This document shows, piece by piece, positions 55,401-63,238 of a stretch of DNA of 64,000 nt. The position numbers and the translations under genes are program-made. Source of the DNA: a bacterium (GTDB lineage: Bacteria > Krumholzibacteriota > Krumholzibacteriia > LZORAL124-64-63); NCBI GenBank assembly GCA_016703265.1, contig JADJCK010000003.1, forward strand, positions 124,001-188,000. Reading direction: 5' to 3'. The notes beneath the pieces are model-generated. The model saw only the letters and a list, made by a program, of their open reading frames with translations. It was not told the DNA's origin and did no database searches. How positions within the stretch are numbered: position 1 is the first letter of the stretch; each line of letters opens with the position of its first letter.

Positions 55401-55612
55401 GCGCCCGCGCCGTCATCGCCAGCCAGTGGGCCGTTGACGACGACGCCACGAGCGAGTGGATGACGGCCCTGCACCGGGCCCGCGTGCGCGGCACGACCGT
55501 TGCGGGACTCGCGGTACAGCAAGCGTCGCGGGAGATCCTGCGCGCGCGCCGGGCCGACGGTCGCGGCACGCATCCGTTCTACTGGGCGGCGTTCACCGCG
55601 ACCGGCGAGTGA
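52445..55612 (+). CDS. TPR-CHAT domain protein (caspase-like peptidase)
   Basis: 1055 residues. A hydrophobic N-terminus (MSRRILLATLACLVIG) suggests export or anchoring. Residues 35-420 are TPR repeats (for example AMSMGLQRAGLFEMRSGDISRAIDLTQQALEIAE, LGIQLTEVGEPVRANRLLREALAVYQ). The C-terminal CHAT domain (about 680-1055) has the catalytic dyad in its usual settings: VIHVATHAV with His873 and VVLSACESGVA with Cys962, and ends in HPFYWAAFTATGE, typical of CHAT proteins. The TPR part probably recognises a partner that triggers cleavage. No gasdermin, TIR or other effector target is encoded next to it. Convergent with the gene at 55634, 21 bases away. Confidence 0.88.
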   Translation: MSRRILLATLACLVIGPDTARTETAPAVPVTVPELIAASRHAFDNRRYARADSLAETACAQLRGADSADPLEHATALVCLSRARAARRSLADSVAVRSARQALVLLPAGGREHNLVRADAHDVLSLILDDQNRSDLALGHAHRAMNLRRACYGDIHEEVAESYYRLGSAQMSLGYLDSALTTMRAGLETRLRCEIKADRRIGDFHCEIAWLLEYEGDLDGARASLDDALREYEARKGPRHPAMSMGLQRAGLFEMRSGDISRAIDLTQQALEIAETVPGINPANLALQRTNLGIQLTEVGEPVRANRLLREALAVYQEQLGLDHRETLWAEVALATTESALGDTAEAAARFRSVCRRFEAGESLTTTGALTDARAGLAEILRDSDPRAALDLIEAAEAAELAEPECNWKQVAEAQRIRMSLLADLGDRQAVVRQDSALTRTLDEHDLRGTDIEAWALADGGLALARIGRVDDAVARTRAGAALSRTLLLRDLHALPDREGLTLSGVHSTSLDALLALTLEGHGEAAAAWDELIRWRGLVRDEVMRRRPPSEASRDTAALRAHAAWMTATRRLAQFEVRAAGEADDATQAQLAKLRARADDTERRWAKVAPRAREQGDSAAGGASLAAVRAALRPGTALAAFATVRQRGRPERLAAFVLDTRRRVHLRDLGPSKRIETALALWRDLAGRSPQGKPGAELACREAGRRLSELTWDVIAPLAGEAGEIVIVTDGLLHRLPWAALPAGNDTYLVERGPTVRELEAERDLLRNEAGPRASGLLAVGGVDFGSTDGAAQPAAAPAGPRPLTIASTRAVLPDCRAGQPLEFTPLPGTEREIEAIAREHGDDVQVLRGAAAVEAAFKRLAPGRGVIHVATHAVDLDDLCAAGTAPNKRGVGGLAAIAEARPEPAAASLPMSPWLGRRVVLALAGANAAAAGIDENEGLLTASEVATLDLRGTDWVVLSACESGVAANWNREGVLGLTRAFRLAGARAVIASQWAVDDDATSEWMTALHRARVRGTTVAGLAVQQASREILRARRADGRGTHPFYWAAFTATGE

Positions 55613-55633
55613 GGACAGCGTGCGGATACGTCT

Positions 55634-56701
55634 TCAACGTCGGGCAACCAAAGCCCCCGGCTCATGGTCCATCGCAAATCGCAGCCCCGCCAGTATCAGG
55701 AGATTCAGGACCAGCGCCCCCAGTCCCAGCCATTCAACGCGATAGAACAGGAAAGCCTGGGTGATGCACAGGTTGATGACGGTCGCGCGCATGAACATCC
55801 GCAGCGCGTGCATGCGATCCCGGAACACCGCGACCATGCCGAGGGCCACGAATACTCCGGCCAGCACGCTGCTGGACAGCTGCAGCCAGTCCGCGACGGC
55901 GAACTGGTCAGGATCGGGTGGCAGCGGGGTCACCAGCGGCACGTTGGCCAGGAACACCGGACGAGGCGCGAGCCAGGGCACGAACAGGGCCAGCCTGAGG
56001 ACCGCGGCCACCAGTTGAAGCGCGAAGTACGCGACCAGAACCCAGCCGAACCAGCGGCTCGCCCCGACGGTGCGGTAGGCACCGACGACGCGGTGGGTGA
56101 CACCAAGCAGCAGACCCGCGCGGCGATCAGCGGTCGTCGGGGCGTCCGCCAGGGCGGCCCTCAGCGCGGTGGCCACCGGGCCCGTGTCGCCACTGGCATC
56201 GAGGTACGACAACGTCCGCGCCCGCTCGCCCCGCTCGGGATCGTCGGTGACGAATTCGCCGGTGCTCCGCAGGGCGTTGATGAGGTTCTCGGTCGGGTTG
56301 GCCTGCTGCCGCCGGGCGAGCGAGCGGCCGGCCAGGTAGAAGAGCACGAGCACCACGTAGATCACCGACACGGCGGGTTCGTAGAAGTAGTCGTTGTCCC
56401 TGGTGATGAACTTGCCGACCTCGTCGATGAACGTGCCGAAGCCGATGCCGCCGAGAACCGCCGCCAGCCGGCGGGCGCGGTTGTCGAGAAAGGCCAGCAG
56501 CAGCACCAGAGCCGCCAGCATCAGCAACCCGCCCCACAGCATGTGCGCGATGTGCAGGTTGTCGCCGCCAACTAGAGGGTAACCGGTCAGGTGAAGCCAG
56601 AAGCGGATCAGCAGCACGCTCAGCACCGCCATCACCAGGACCAGGTCCAGCAAGGGACCTGACTGGAGATCCCTCAGGAGGGTGTGGCGGGGCGGGGTCA
56701 T
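55634..56701 (-). CDS. Multi-pass membrane protein, unknown function
   Basis: 355 residues from the ATG at 56701 (CAGGAG upstream). About eight hydrophobic segments: LLDLVLVMAVLSVLLIRFWLHL, GGLLMLAALVLLLAFL, VSVIYVVLVLFYLAG, FGWVLVAYFALQLVAAVLRLALF, VLAGVFVALGMVAVF, and LGALVLNLLILAGL. A GGDNLHIAHMLWGG motif with paired His and the loop GFGTFIDEVGKFITRDNDYFY near residues 45-110 recall uncharacterised bacterial membrane families. A palindromic repeat lies just upstream. Confidence 0.75.
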   Translation of the reverse strand: MTPPRHTLLRDLQSGPLLDLVLVMAVLSVLLIRFWLHLTGYPLVGGDNLHIAHMLWGGLLMLAALVLLLAFLDNRARRLAAVLGGIGFGTFIDEVGKFITRDNDYFYEPAVSVIYVVLVLFYLAGRSLARRQQANPTENLINALRSTGEFVTDDPERGERARTLSYLDASGDTGPVATALRAALADAPTTADRRAGLLLGVTHRVVGAYRTVGASRWFGWVLVAYFALQLVAAVLRLALFVPWLAPRPVFLANVPLVTPLPPDPDQFAVADWLQLSSSVLAGVFVALGMVAVFRDRMHALRMFMRATVINLCITQAFLFYRVEWLGLGALVLNLLILAGLRFAMDHEPGALVARR

Positions 56702-56732
56702 GGCGCTCCTGACATCGTGGTATCCGGATCGC

Positions 56733-56750
56733 AGTTGCGCCGGCGCAAGC
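56733..56750. repeat. Palindromic repeat copy, intergenic
   Basis: AGTTGCGCCGGCGCAAGC; the inner 14 bases are the perfect palindrome. It separates the membrane protein gene from the small gene at 56783-57310. Confidence 0.6.
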
Positions 56751-56782
56751 ATTCGCGCGGCAAGTGCAGTCGGCGGGCAACC

Positions 56783-57310
56783 CTATCCTTCGATGATCCG
56801 ATACTCGCTCTCCAGAAGGGAGAACACGCCGATTTCATCGCCAAGAATCCTGTCTTGATACTTCCGTAGGAGCCCGGCATACCGCTGCAATACTTCAACG
56901 GGGGAACCCGCTTCCATGTCCCTGAAGGCGTCCATTCGCCGGCGACTGTCCAGCCTTGAGAGAGTGCCATGCTCCAGGAGAAGCACAACATTGCGGAAGT
57001 CATACGCTCTTCCCCTGGACCAGTCCTGCTCCAGTGAGAAGTACAACTGCGGCCCGTCTCTCTGATCCACTTTGACCTCGAGGGTGAGAGGCCCCCTGGT
57101 CCATCTGCCAAAGATGTCCCTCTGGTTCGATAGAGGTGTGACTTTCTCAAATCGGTGCTGGGACTCAAGGAACTCGAATGCCGCGTCAGTCGCTTCCTTC
57201 AGGCCGTAATAGGGGCCGCTAAGCCATTCGCGAAAGCTCTCCACCAACTCACTTGACCAGCGGCTGAGACGAGCGCCCAGGCTTTTCTCCGTCAGCGGCA
57301 CCAGACCCAC
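56783..57310 (-). CDS. Small soluble protein, unknown function
   Basis: 175 residues, predicted soluble and mixed alpha/beta, with no recognised domain. A central stretch (RDIFGRWTRGPLTLEVKVDQRDGPQLYFSLEQDWSRG) forms likely beta strands, followed by a helical C-terminus. Base composition is clearly less GC-rich than the neighbouring genes, and it is bracketed by repeats at 56733 and 57481, suggesting an acquired accessory gene. A small immunity or defence role is possible but not shown. Confidence 0.6.
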   Translation of the reverse strand: MGLVPLTEKSLGARLSRWSSELVESFREWLSGPYYGLKEATDAAFEFLESQHRFEKVTPLSNQRDIFGRWTRGPLTLEVKVDQRDGPQLYFSLEQDWSRGRAYDFRNVVLLLEHGTLSRLDSRRRMDAFRDMEAGSPVEVLQRYAGLLRKYQDRILGDEIGVFSLLESEYRIIEG

Positions 57311-57480
57311 TCGCTATTGGTAGACGCCCGCCAGGCGGCCAACGAAAAACTCCATTGGCCCTGATCGCGGACCACCCGCGCCGCGCGATTGTCCCATGAC
57401 GCCAACCCACCCGTCAATCCGGGACCCTCCCGTCGCGCTCCCGAATGCCTGACGGCGGCGGGAGGCGTTGAGGCCGGACG

Positions 57481-57498
57481 GCAGTTGCGCCGGGCAAC
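57481..57498. repeat. Degenerate palindromic repeat copy
   Basis: GCAGTTGCGCCGGGCAAC: the right arm has lost bases relative to TTGCGCCGGCGCAA. It lies directly beyond the stop of the gene at 57500-58051. Confidence 0.4.
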
Positions 57499-57499
57499 C

Positions 57500-58051
57500 T
57501 CAATGCCAGATCACCGACAACGGATAGAGCAGGAGAAGCCACCACAGGCAGCCGAGCACCACGCGTCGATCGCGAGCCACGATCGCGAGCAGGGAGGCCG
57601 GGAAGAACGACCAGGTGATGACGATCGTGCGCAGGCTGCCCGCGCCCGGCAGGCCGGTCAGCGCGACCGTGGTCGCCAGCAGCGCGACGTTCGCGGCGAG
57701 GATCCCGCCCAGCACCTTGCGGTGGTGCCGGTCGAAGTGGCCGTCGAGGTCGGCCCAATCCTGGGGATCGTCGGGGAACACGAGCGAGGCGGCCAGGTAG
57801 TAGATCGCGGCCACGACGAAGGCTCCGAACAGCGCCGGCCAGGTGACCGGGACGAGGTCCCTCAGGGCCCAGCCGTACATCCAGAACGTGACGACGTCGC
57901 ACGACACGACCAGGCCCAGGAGCGCCGTCGGCCAGCCGATGCGGACCCGGTCGCGAGCCTTCAGGGCCCGGGCGAGGCCACCCAACCCCTCCGCCAGCGC
58001 CAACCCGAGCAGCAGCCCGAACAGCGAGAAGAAGAACTCGAACCCGCTCAT
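57500..58051 (-). CDS. Small multi-pass membrane protein, unknown function
   Basis: 183 residues, about five hydrophobic segments: FEFFFSLFGLLLGLALAEGLGGLARAL, TALLGLVVSCDVVTFWMYGWAL, ALFGAFVVAAIYYLAASLVF, GGILAANVALLATTVALTG and VVLGCLWWLLLLYPLSVIWH. The N-terminal pattern (FEFFFSLFGLLLGLALAEGL) is common in uncharacterised bacterial membrane proteins. No function can be assigned. Confidence 0.72.
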   Translation of the reverse strand: MSGFEFFFSLFGLLLGLALAEGLGGLARALKARDRVRIGWPTALLGLVVSCDVVTFWMYGWALRDLVPVTWPALFGAFVVAAIYYLAASLVFPDDPQDWADLDGHFDRHHRKVLGGILAANVALLATTVALTGLPGAGSLRTIVITWSFFPASLLAIVARDRRVVLGCLWWLLLLYPLSVIWH

Positions 58052-58094
58052 GCTTCCCCCTGCCCGACCGATGACGACCGCTTCAGAACTTCGG

Positions 58095-58139
58095 GTGAGA
58101 CTTGATCGTGCGCGACTTGCGCCGGCGCAAGCGGCTCAC
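58095..58139. repeat. 45-base extended palindromic repeat, copy B
   Basis: Starts GTGAGAC, ends CTCAC; same length and 40 of 45 positions identical to copy A at 46714. Its right end overlaps the TGA of the DUF2871-like gene. Confidence 0.65.
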
Positions 58140-58678
58140 CCCCGCCGCAAACTCCGCCACAAAGCCACCAAAAACACCACCAGACAAACCCCCATCGCCG
58201 TGTGGCTCACCCCGAACAGCGCATAGCGCAGCACTTCCTGCCCGCCCAGGAACGCGTGGTCGATGGCCGCCAGGTCCGTCTGGCCGCCGCGCACCGCCAG
58301 CAGCACGTGGTAGCCCTTCACCAGTTGCAGCACGAGGGTGACCGCGGCCGCCGGCAGGTAGCCGCGCACGAGCCAGTGCAGCGAACGCTGGCCGATCTCG
58401 CGCCCACCGGCGCGTCGCGCCATGAGCAGCGCCCCGGCCAGGGCCAGCGGCAACAGCACGCCGATGGTGAAGATGTGGCCGTGCACCAGCGCCAGGCCGA
58501 TGACCGCTTCGAGGTGCAGCCCGGCGCCTGTCGTCTCCAGTGATAATTTCTTCGCCGACTCCTGATAGGCCACGCCCACCAGCAGGCCGACGATCGCCAT
58601 CACGATGGCGTAGCGCAGCAGCGCCCGCAGCGCGTCCCGGTAACGGGCGCTCAGCGGCCCGGAGTCATCGTTCGTCAT
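58136..58678 (-). CDS. DUF2871 family membrane protein in the thiamin operon
   Basis: 180 residues with four or five membrane segments (LLRYAIVMAIVGLLVGVAYQE, HIFTIGVLLPLALAGALLMA, YLPAAAVTLVLQLVKGYHVLL, ALFGVSHTAMGVCLVVFLVALW) resembling DUF2871. Histidines lie near membrane ends (HGHIF, HWLV, SHTAMG), suggesting a metal or haem site, but that is speculation. ATG at 58678 overlaps the SSS transporter stop (ATGA), so it shares the TPP riboswitch-controlled transcript. Confidence 0.75.
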   Translation of the reverse strand: MTNDDSGPLSARYRDALRALLRYAIVMAIVGLLVGVAYQESAKKLSLETTGAGLHLEAVIGLALVHGHIFTIGVLLPLALAGALLMARRAGGREIGQRSLHWLVRGYLPAAAVTLVLQLVKGYHVLLAVRGGQTDLAAIDHAFLGGQEVLRYALFGVSHTAMGVCLVVFLVALWRSLRRG

Positions 58679-60060
58679 CCTGTTCCTTCTTTCTTCCGCG
58701 CCCCCGGTCGCCATGCCGGCGCCAGCACCGCCGCCGAGACCAGCAATCCGGGAAAGATAGCCTCGATGCCGTGCCACGGCGCGCCGCGACCGAGCAGCAG
58801 CCAGACCGTGGAGACCGCGCCCGCGCCGGCCATCGCCGCCACGGCACGCCGGGCCGAGGCACGCCGTCCCGTGTGCGCCAACGCCAGCGGCAGCAGCAGC
58901 ACCGGCGTACCCACCGAGCCCATCACTTTCCACAACGTGACCACCGAACCGGCCGCGAGCGCCAGCGCCGTGGCCACCGCCGCTGTCAAGGCCAGGCACC
59001 ATTGCGCCAGGCGCAGCGAACGCTCGTCGTCGTACCCGCGCCAGCGTCCGATCAGGTCGCGGCCCAGCGTCACCGCCGCGATGAAGGCGTAGCTGTCGAT
59101 GGTCGACATGATCGTCGCCAGCAGGCCCACCGTGAACACGCCCTGCCAGAAGCCCGGCAACACCCGCGCCGCCAGTTCGGGGAAGGCGCGAACGGGTTCA
59201 GCCAACTCGGGCATCAGTGCGCGCGCGTAGAGCCCGGCGGTGGTCGTCAGGAAATCGAAGAGGATCCAGAAGGCGATCGAGATGAGGATGCCGCGCCGCG
59301 CCGTCTTCTCGTCCTGCGCGGCGTAGCAGCGCTGGTAGAAGGCCGGCTCCACCAGCGTGGACAGCGCGATGAAGTACCAGACGAAGATGGCCTGCCAGCC
59401 CAGCCCGCCGTCCCAGACCAGGTGCGTGGCTGGCACGTTGGCGCGCAGCCAGCCCCAGCCGCCCAGCTTCACCATGCACACCGGCACCAGCACCAGGAAG
59501 CCGGTGAACATCAGCACGAACTGCACGCGGTCGGTGTCGACCACCGCCTTCAGGCCGCCGCGGAACACATACGCTACCGACAAAAGCGAACCCAGGCTGA
59601 CCGCCAGCCACAGCGGCCATCCCGTGGCCAGCTGCACCAGCACGCCGAGCATGAGCACGTAGGCCGCCGGCGCCGTCATCACGAACAATGTGCCGGCGCC
59701 CAGAAGCGCCGGGCCGCGGCCGTAGCGCTGCTCGAGCAGGTCGGGAATCGACAGCAGGCGACTGCGACGCGCGCGCGCCGCTAGCAGGAAGGCGAACAAC
59801 GCGGCGCAGATGTAGTACGGCACGCCGAACACGAGCCAGTTGCTGAGTCCGTGGCGCCAGGCGTATTCGCCCACGCCGAGGATGCCGCCGTACCAGGTCG
59901 AGACCAGCGTGGCCACGAAGGCGGGGAGCGTCAGGCGACGGCCGGCGACCAGGTACTCGACGGCGCCGACGGCGGGCTTGCGCATCACGCGCAGCACCGC
60001 GTAGACCAGGAAGAGAACATAGGCCAGCCCGGCCCACCAGGAGGTCAGGCCGGCTTCCAT
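58675..60060 (-). CDS. Sodium:solute symporter family transporter, probable thiamin transporter
   Basis: 461 residues, about 13 hydrophobic segments. It matches the SSS family: VEYLVAGRRLTLPAFVATLVSTWYGGILGVGE with the unwound first helix region, PAAYVLMLGV, GGLKAVVDTDRVQFVLMF, and LATIMSTIDSYAFIAAVTLGRDL, the conserved Na-site helix. SSS members carry solutes such as sugars, pantothenate or proline. It starts immediately after the thiamin pyrophosphokinase TAG and shares its riboswitch, so thiamin or a precursor is the likely substrate (inference). Confidence 0.88.
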   Translation of the reverse strand: MEAGLTSWWAGLAYVLFLVYAVLRVMRKPAVGAVEYLVAGRRLTLPAFVATLVSTWYGGILGVGEYAWRHGLSNWLVFGVPYYICAALFAFLLAARARRSRLLSIPDLLEQRYGRGPALLGAGTLFVMTAPAAYVLMLGVLVQLATGWPLWLAVSLGSLLSVAYVFRGGLKAVVDTDRVQFVLMFTGFLVLVPVCMVKLGGWGWLRANVPATHLVWDGGLGWQAIFVWYFIALSTLVEPAFYQRCYAAQDEKTARRGILISIAFWILFDFLTTTAGLYARALMPELAEPVRAFPELAARVLPGFWQGVFTVGLLATIMSTIDSYAFIAAVTLGRDLIGRWRGYDDERSLRLAQWCLALTAAVATALALAAGSVVTLWKVMGSVGTPVLLLPLALAHTGRRASARRAVAAMAGAGAVSTVWLLLGRGAPWHGIEAIFPGLLVSAAVLAPAWRPGARKKEGTG

Positions 60061-60783
60061 CTACTCGGGGCCGCGGGCGGAGCGGGGCGGCTCCGGTTCG
60101 CGCTCGATCAGCGCCAGCAATGAGCCGCGTCCGACCGACAGCAGCAGCGGCGACATCGTCACCACGTTGCTGATGGCCGTCGGGCCGGCCGGGCCCAGCG
60201 TGTCGCCCAGCAGCGGGTAGGCGGCGCCTTCGATGGTGACGCCGCCGGCCTCGCCGGCCAGCGGCAGCAGCGAGAAATGCGTGCCCGCGGGCAGGGCCCA
60301 CGACTCGTGGGCGCCCGGCCCCACGCGCACGCCGTCGGCGCCATGGCCCGACAGGCACATGCGCAGGCGGTCGCCGAAGCGCTCCATCAACTGCACGTTG
60401 AACAGCGTGTGGTCCAGGCGCCAACCCGTGGCGCCCAGCAGCACCGCCTCCTCGCAGCCTTCGTCGCAGACGTAGAGCAGCGCCTTCTCGCTGTCGGTGG
60501 TGTAAGGGTCGTCCACCTGCAGCAAGAGCGGCCCACCGCGGCCGGCCAGCACGCGGCCCGAAAGCGAATCGAAGTCGCCGATCACCACGTCGGGCAGCCG
60601 CGGCAGCTGCTCGTAGGGATGGCCGGCGCCGTCGGCGCAGACGAACAGGTCCGCACCGGCCAGCCAGTAGGAAAGCACCTGCTCCGAAGGTGGCGGGCCA
60701 TCGCAGAGCACGACGGCGCGACGCCCACGCTTGGGAAAGAACGGGCAGCCTTCGCCGCCGGCCGGCTGGTGTTGGTCTTGCAT
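60061..60783 (-). CDS. Thiamin pyrophosphokinase
   Basis: 240 residues. It converts thiamin and ATP to thiamin pyrophosphate and AMP. Family motifs: IGDFDSL (68-74) with the metal-binding Asp residues, DDPYTTDSEKAL (91-102) and LLGATGWRLDHTLFN (115-129). The ATG at 60783 overlaps the TonB receptor stop by one base. Salvage rather than synthesis is implied, since no thi biosynthesis genes are nearby. Confidence 0.92.
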   Translation of the reverse strand: MQDQHQPAGGEGCPFFPKRGRRAVVLCDGPPPSEQVLSYWLAGADLFVCADGAGHPYEQLPRLPDVVIGDFDSLSGRVLAGRGGPLLLQVDDPYTTDSEKALLYVCDEGCEEAVLLGATGWRLDHTLFNVQLMERFGDRLRMCLSGHGADGVRVGPGAHESWALPAGTHFSLLPLAGEAGGVTIEGAAYPLLGDTLGPAGPTAISNVVTMSPLLLSVGRGSLLALIEREPEPPRSARGPE

Positions 60784-63047
60784 CAGAACCCGCAATCGAT
60801 CCCGACGGCGACATTGCGCCCCGCCGCCGGCGTGTAGTAGTTCTCGCCGTACCAGTAGCCCCAGGTCTCGTACTCGACGTTGCCCGCGTTGCGCAGGTGC
60901 GCGAACAACGTCACCTCGCTGCCGCGCACCAGGCCCGCCTCGCGCAGGTCCAGCCACAGCGACAGGTCGATCGTGGTCCAGGGCTCGATGGTGCGGTCAC
61001 TCTCGCCCGAGTTGTCCAGCCACTGGCGGCCGGTGCTGCGCAGTCGCACGCGGCTGCGGAGACCTTCGCCCCAGTTCCCGTCCCAGGTCGCCAGCGCCAG
61101 GTGGCGCGGGAACAGGGCCAGGGGGTTGCCCGCGTAATCGTACACCGAGCCGTCCCAGTCGTGGAAGGTGAACTCCACGGCCTCGTCCCAGGAGCGCGAG
61201 GCCGCCAGGGCCAGTTCGTGGCGTTCGCCCAGCTTCATCCGCGCGGTCAGCTCCAGTCCCCGGTGACGCGTGCGCCCGGCATTGCCGCGGATGCCGCTGC
61301 CGTCCTCGTTGACGCCGCCGTAGGCCACGATCTCGTCCTCGAAGTCCATCCAGTACCCGCCCAGCGTCCAGGCCAGGGCCGGCCCGCGCCAGCCGAAGCC
61401 GAACTCCAGGTCCTCCACGCGCTCGGGGCGCACCAGAGGATCGTACCATTCCACGCCGGTCACGTTGCCTTCGTCGTCGCGCAGTTCGCGGCTGCGGCCG
61501 AACAGCGGGTCGGCGTCAAGGTCGTCTCCGCCTTCCCAGGTGTCGAACAATTCGTTGTCCGTGGGCTCGCGGTGGTTGATGCCGGCGTTCGCGTACACCT
61601 GCAGGACGCCGCCCGCGACGGCGCCGGGCACGGTCCAGTCCAGGGCGGCCTTGGGATTGAAGAACTCGTCGACCACGGTGTAGCTGTTCAGCCGCTCACC
61701 GGTGAAATTGCCGGCCTCGTGCTGCGCGAACCGGTACCGCTTGTGCTGGAACTGCAGGTTCAGCGTGGCCTGCAGGCCGGAGCCCAGGCCCCAGCGCTGG
61801 TCGGCGTACAGTGACCAGGCGTCCTTGTCGCCGGTGTAGTCGTGGTAGCGCCACGGCGTGGTGAAGGCGTCGGCCGCGAAGCCCTGCGCCCACAGCACCT
61901 CGCCCCAGTGCTCCGAGCGGAACGTGTAGGCGTCGCCGCCCACGAGCAGGCGGCCGCCTCCCTGATCCCAGGTCAGCGACGGCACCCAGCCCGTGTGGCG
62001 CTTGCTGACCCACTTGCGACGCACGAGGTCCAGTTCGTCTTCGGGCGCGGGACCGCCAAGCCGGTCCAGGCCGAAGCCCTCGGCCGTCTCGCCCGCGCGG
62101 TAGTTCTCGTAGAAGCCGTCGCCGCGCACGTGGTACAGGCGGCTGACCAGCGTCAGGCGGTCGCCCAGCTTCCGCGTGTGGTGCCATTGCAGGTGGGGCT
62201 GGCGGAAATCGTCGATGGCGTTGTGGTACGTCTCCAGGTTCGCCCGGCGGTTCACGAGCAGCATCGACTCGGGCACCGCGTCCCAGGCGTGGCGCGAGAC
62301 CTCGCGACCCGTCTTCACATTGACCTGGTTCACCGTCCGTGCCGTCTCGCGACGCCCGCTCCACGAGACGGCCCAGCCCTCGTGCCCCGAGCGCTCGCGA
62401 TAGCCGTCGGTCTCCTGGCGCGAGAGGCGCACCGCCGTGGCCCAGCCGCCCTCAAGCAGGCCGCTGTCCCAGGCCAGCATCTGGCGCCTGAATCCGTAGC
62501 TGCCCGTATCCAAAGCCATGCGCGTGCCGGGCCGGCGTCCCGGCGGCGTGGTCACCACATCGACCGTGCCGCCGATGGCGGTCATGCCGCCCACCGAACC
62601 GCTGACCCCGCGCTGCAGCTGGATGTCCTGCACGTCGGCCGCCAGGTCGGGCAGGTCGACCCACCAGACCTGGTGATCCTCGGGATCGTTCAGGGGCACA
62701 CCGTCGACCAGCACGCCCACGCGCCGCTGGTCGAAGCCGCGCACCTTCAGGTATGTGTAACCGAGGCCGTTGCCGGCGTCCGAGTAGGAGAACACGCCCG
62801 GCAGCGACTGCACCAGCATCGGCAGTTCCTGGTCGGGTTCACGCTTTGCCAGGTCGGCCGCCGTCAGGTTCGAGACGTTCAGCCGCTCCTGGGCCCCGTA
62901 CCGCGAGGCCGTGACCTCGACGCCGGAGTCCTGATAGACGGGACGGGGAATAGAGTCGTTCGCCGATGTGACGAGCGTAGCCGGCGCCGCCGCCAGTGCC
63001 GACACCGCGCCGAGCGCGCACCCCACGAGCACGAAGATGGATGTCAT
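60783..63047 (-). CDS. TonB-dependent outer membrane receptor, thiamin uptake
   Basis: 754 residues from the ATG at 63047 (GGAGG upstream, signal peptide MTSIFVLVGCALGAVSALAAAPA). A TonB box-like GVEVTASR at about 45, the plug (LPMLVQSLPGVFSYSDAGNGLGYTYLKVRGFDQRRVGVLVDGVPLNDP, VQDIQLQRGVSGSVGGMTAIGGTVDV) and a 22-strand-like barrel rich in aromatic residues follow. The protein ends in VGIDCGF, with the usual C-terminal Phe. TPP riboswitch control points to thiamin as ligand. It also shows that the organism has an outer membrane. Confidence 0.93.
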   Translation of the reverse strand: MTSIFVLVGCALGAVSALAAAPATLVTSANDSIPRPVYQDSGVEVTASRYGAQERLNVSNLTAADLAKREPDQELPMLVQSLPGVFSYSDAGNGLGYTYLKVRGFDQRRVGVLVDGVPLNDPEDHQVWWVDLPDLAADVQDIQLQRGVSGSVGGMTAIGGTVDVVTTPPGRRPGTRMALDTGSYGFRRQMLAWDSGLLEGGWATAVRLSRQETDGYRERSGHEGWAVSWSGRRETARTVNQVNVKTGREVSRHAWDAVPESMLLVNRRANLETYHNAIDDFRQPHLQWHHTRKLGDRLTLVSRLYHVRGDGFYENYRAGETAEGFGLDRLGGPAPEDELDLVRRKWVSKRHTGWVPSLTWDQGGGRLLVGGDAYTFRSEHWGEVLWAQGFAADAFTTPWRYHDYTGDKDAWSLYADQRWGLGSGLQATLNLQFQHKRYRFAQHEAGNFTGERLNSYTVVDEFFNPKAALDWTVPGAVAGGVLQVYANAGINHREPTDNELFDTWEGGDDLDADPLFGRSRELRDDEGNVTGVEWYDPLVRPERVEDLEFGFGWRGPALAWTLGGYWMDFEDEIVAYGGVNEDGSGIRGNAGRTRHRGLELTARMKLGERHELALAASRSWDEAVEFTFHDWDGSVYDYAGNPLALFPRHLALATWDGNWGEGLRSRVRLRSTGRQWLDNSGESDRTIEPWTTIDLSLWLDLREAGLVRGSEVTLFAHLRNAGNVEYETWGYWYGENYYTPAAGRNVAVGIDCGF

Positions 63048-63096
63048 GGCCGCCTCCAGGTGAAGGTCGGCCGGAGCAGGAACGCCACCGCGCGGC

Positions 63097-63131
63097 AAAA
63101 AAGAAGGCGCCTCCCTTGTCAGGAAAGCGCC
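63097..63131 (-). terminator. Intrinsic terminator of the TPP riboswitch expression platform
   Basis: On the minus strand an 11-base stem GGCGCTTTCCT with AGGGAGGCGCC (two G-U wobbles) and loop GACA (63131-63106) is followed by TTCTTTTTT (63105-63097). It lies between the aptamer and the receptor gene, as expected for ligand-dependent termination. Confidence 0.85.
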
Positions 63132-63140
63132 GCGTGCGGC

Positions 63141-63230
63141 CCGTTTCCCTACGCCGGCATGATCCGGTTCAGGTTCGAAGGGTGTTTCTCAGGCCCACCG
63201 GTCAAAAGCCGGCACGGCCACCCCCAACGG
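63141..63230 (-). ncRNA. TPP riboswitch (THI element)
   Basis: About 90 bases on the minus strand. Conserved parts in order: P1 arm CCGTT (63230-63226), GGGGGT, the GGCCTGAGA box, ACACCCTTCGAACCTGA, CCGGATCATGCCGGCG and TAGGGAAACGG, whose last bases pair with the start of P1. When thiamin pyrophosphate binds, the following terminator should form and shut off the thiamin operon. Confidence 0.95.
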
Positions 63231-63238
63231 TTGCCTCC

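Noticed and set aside
45469..58139. Repeats as integron attC sites or a CRISPR array
   Set aside because: No integrase, no conserved GTTRRRY cores, and spacing is irregular over kilobases with genes between copies.
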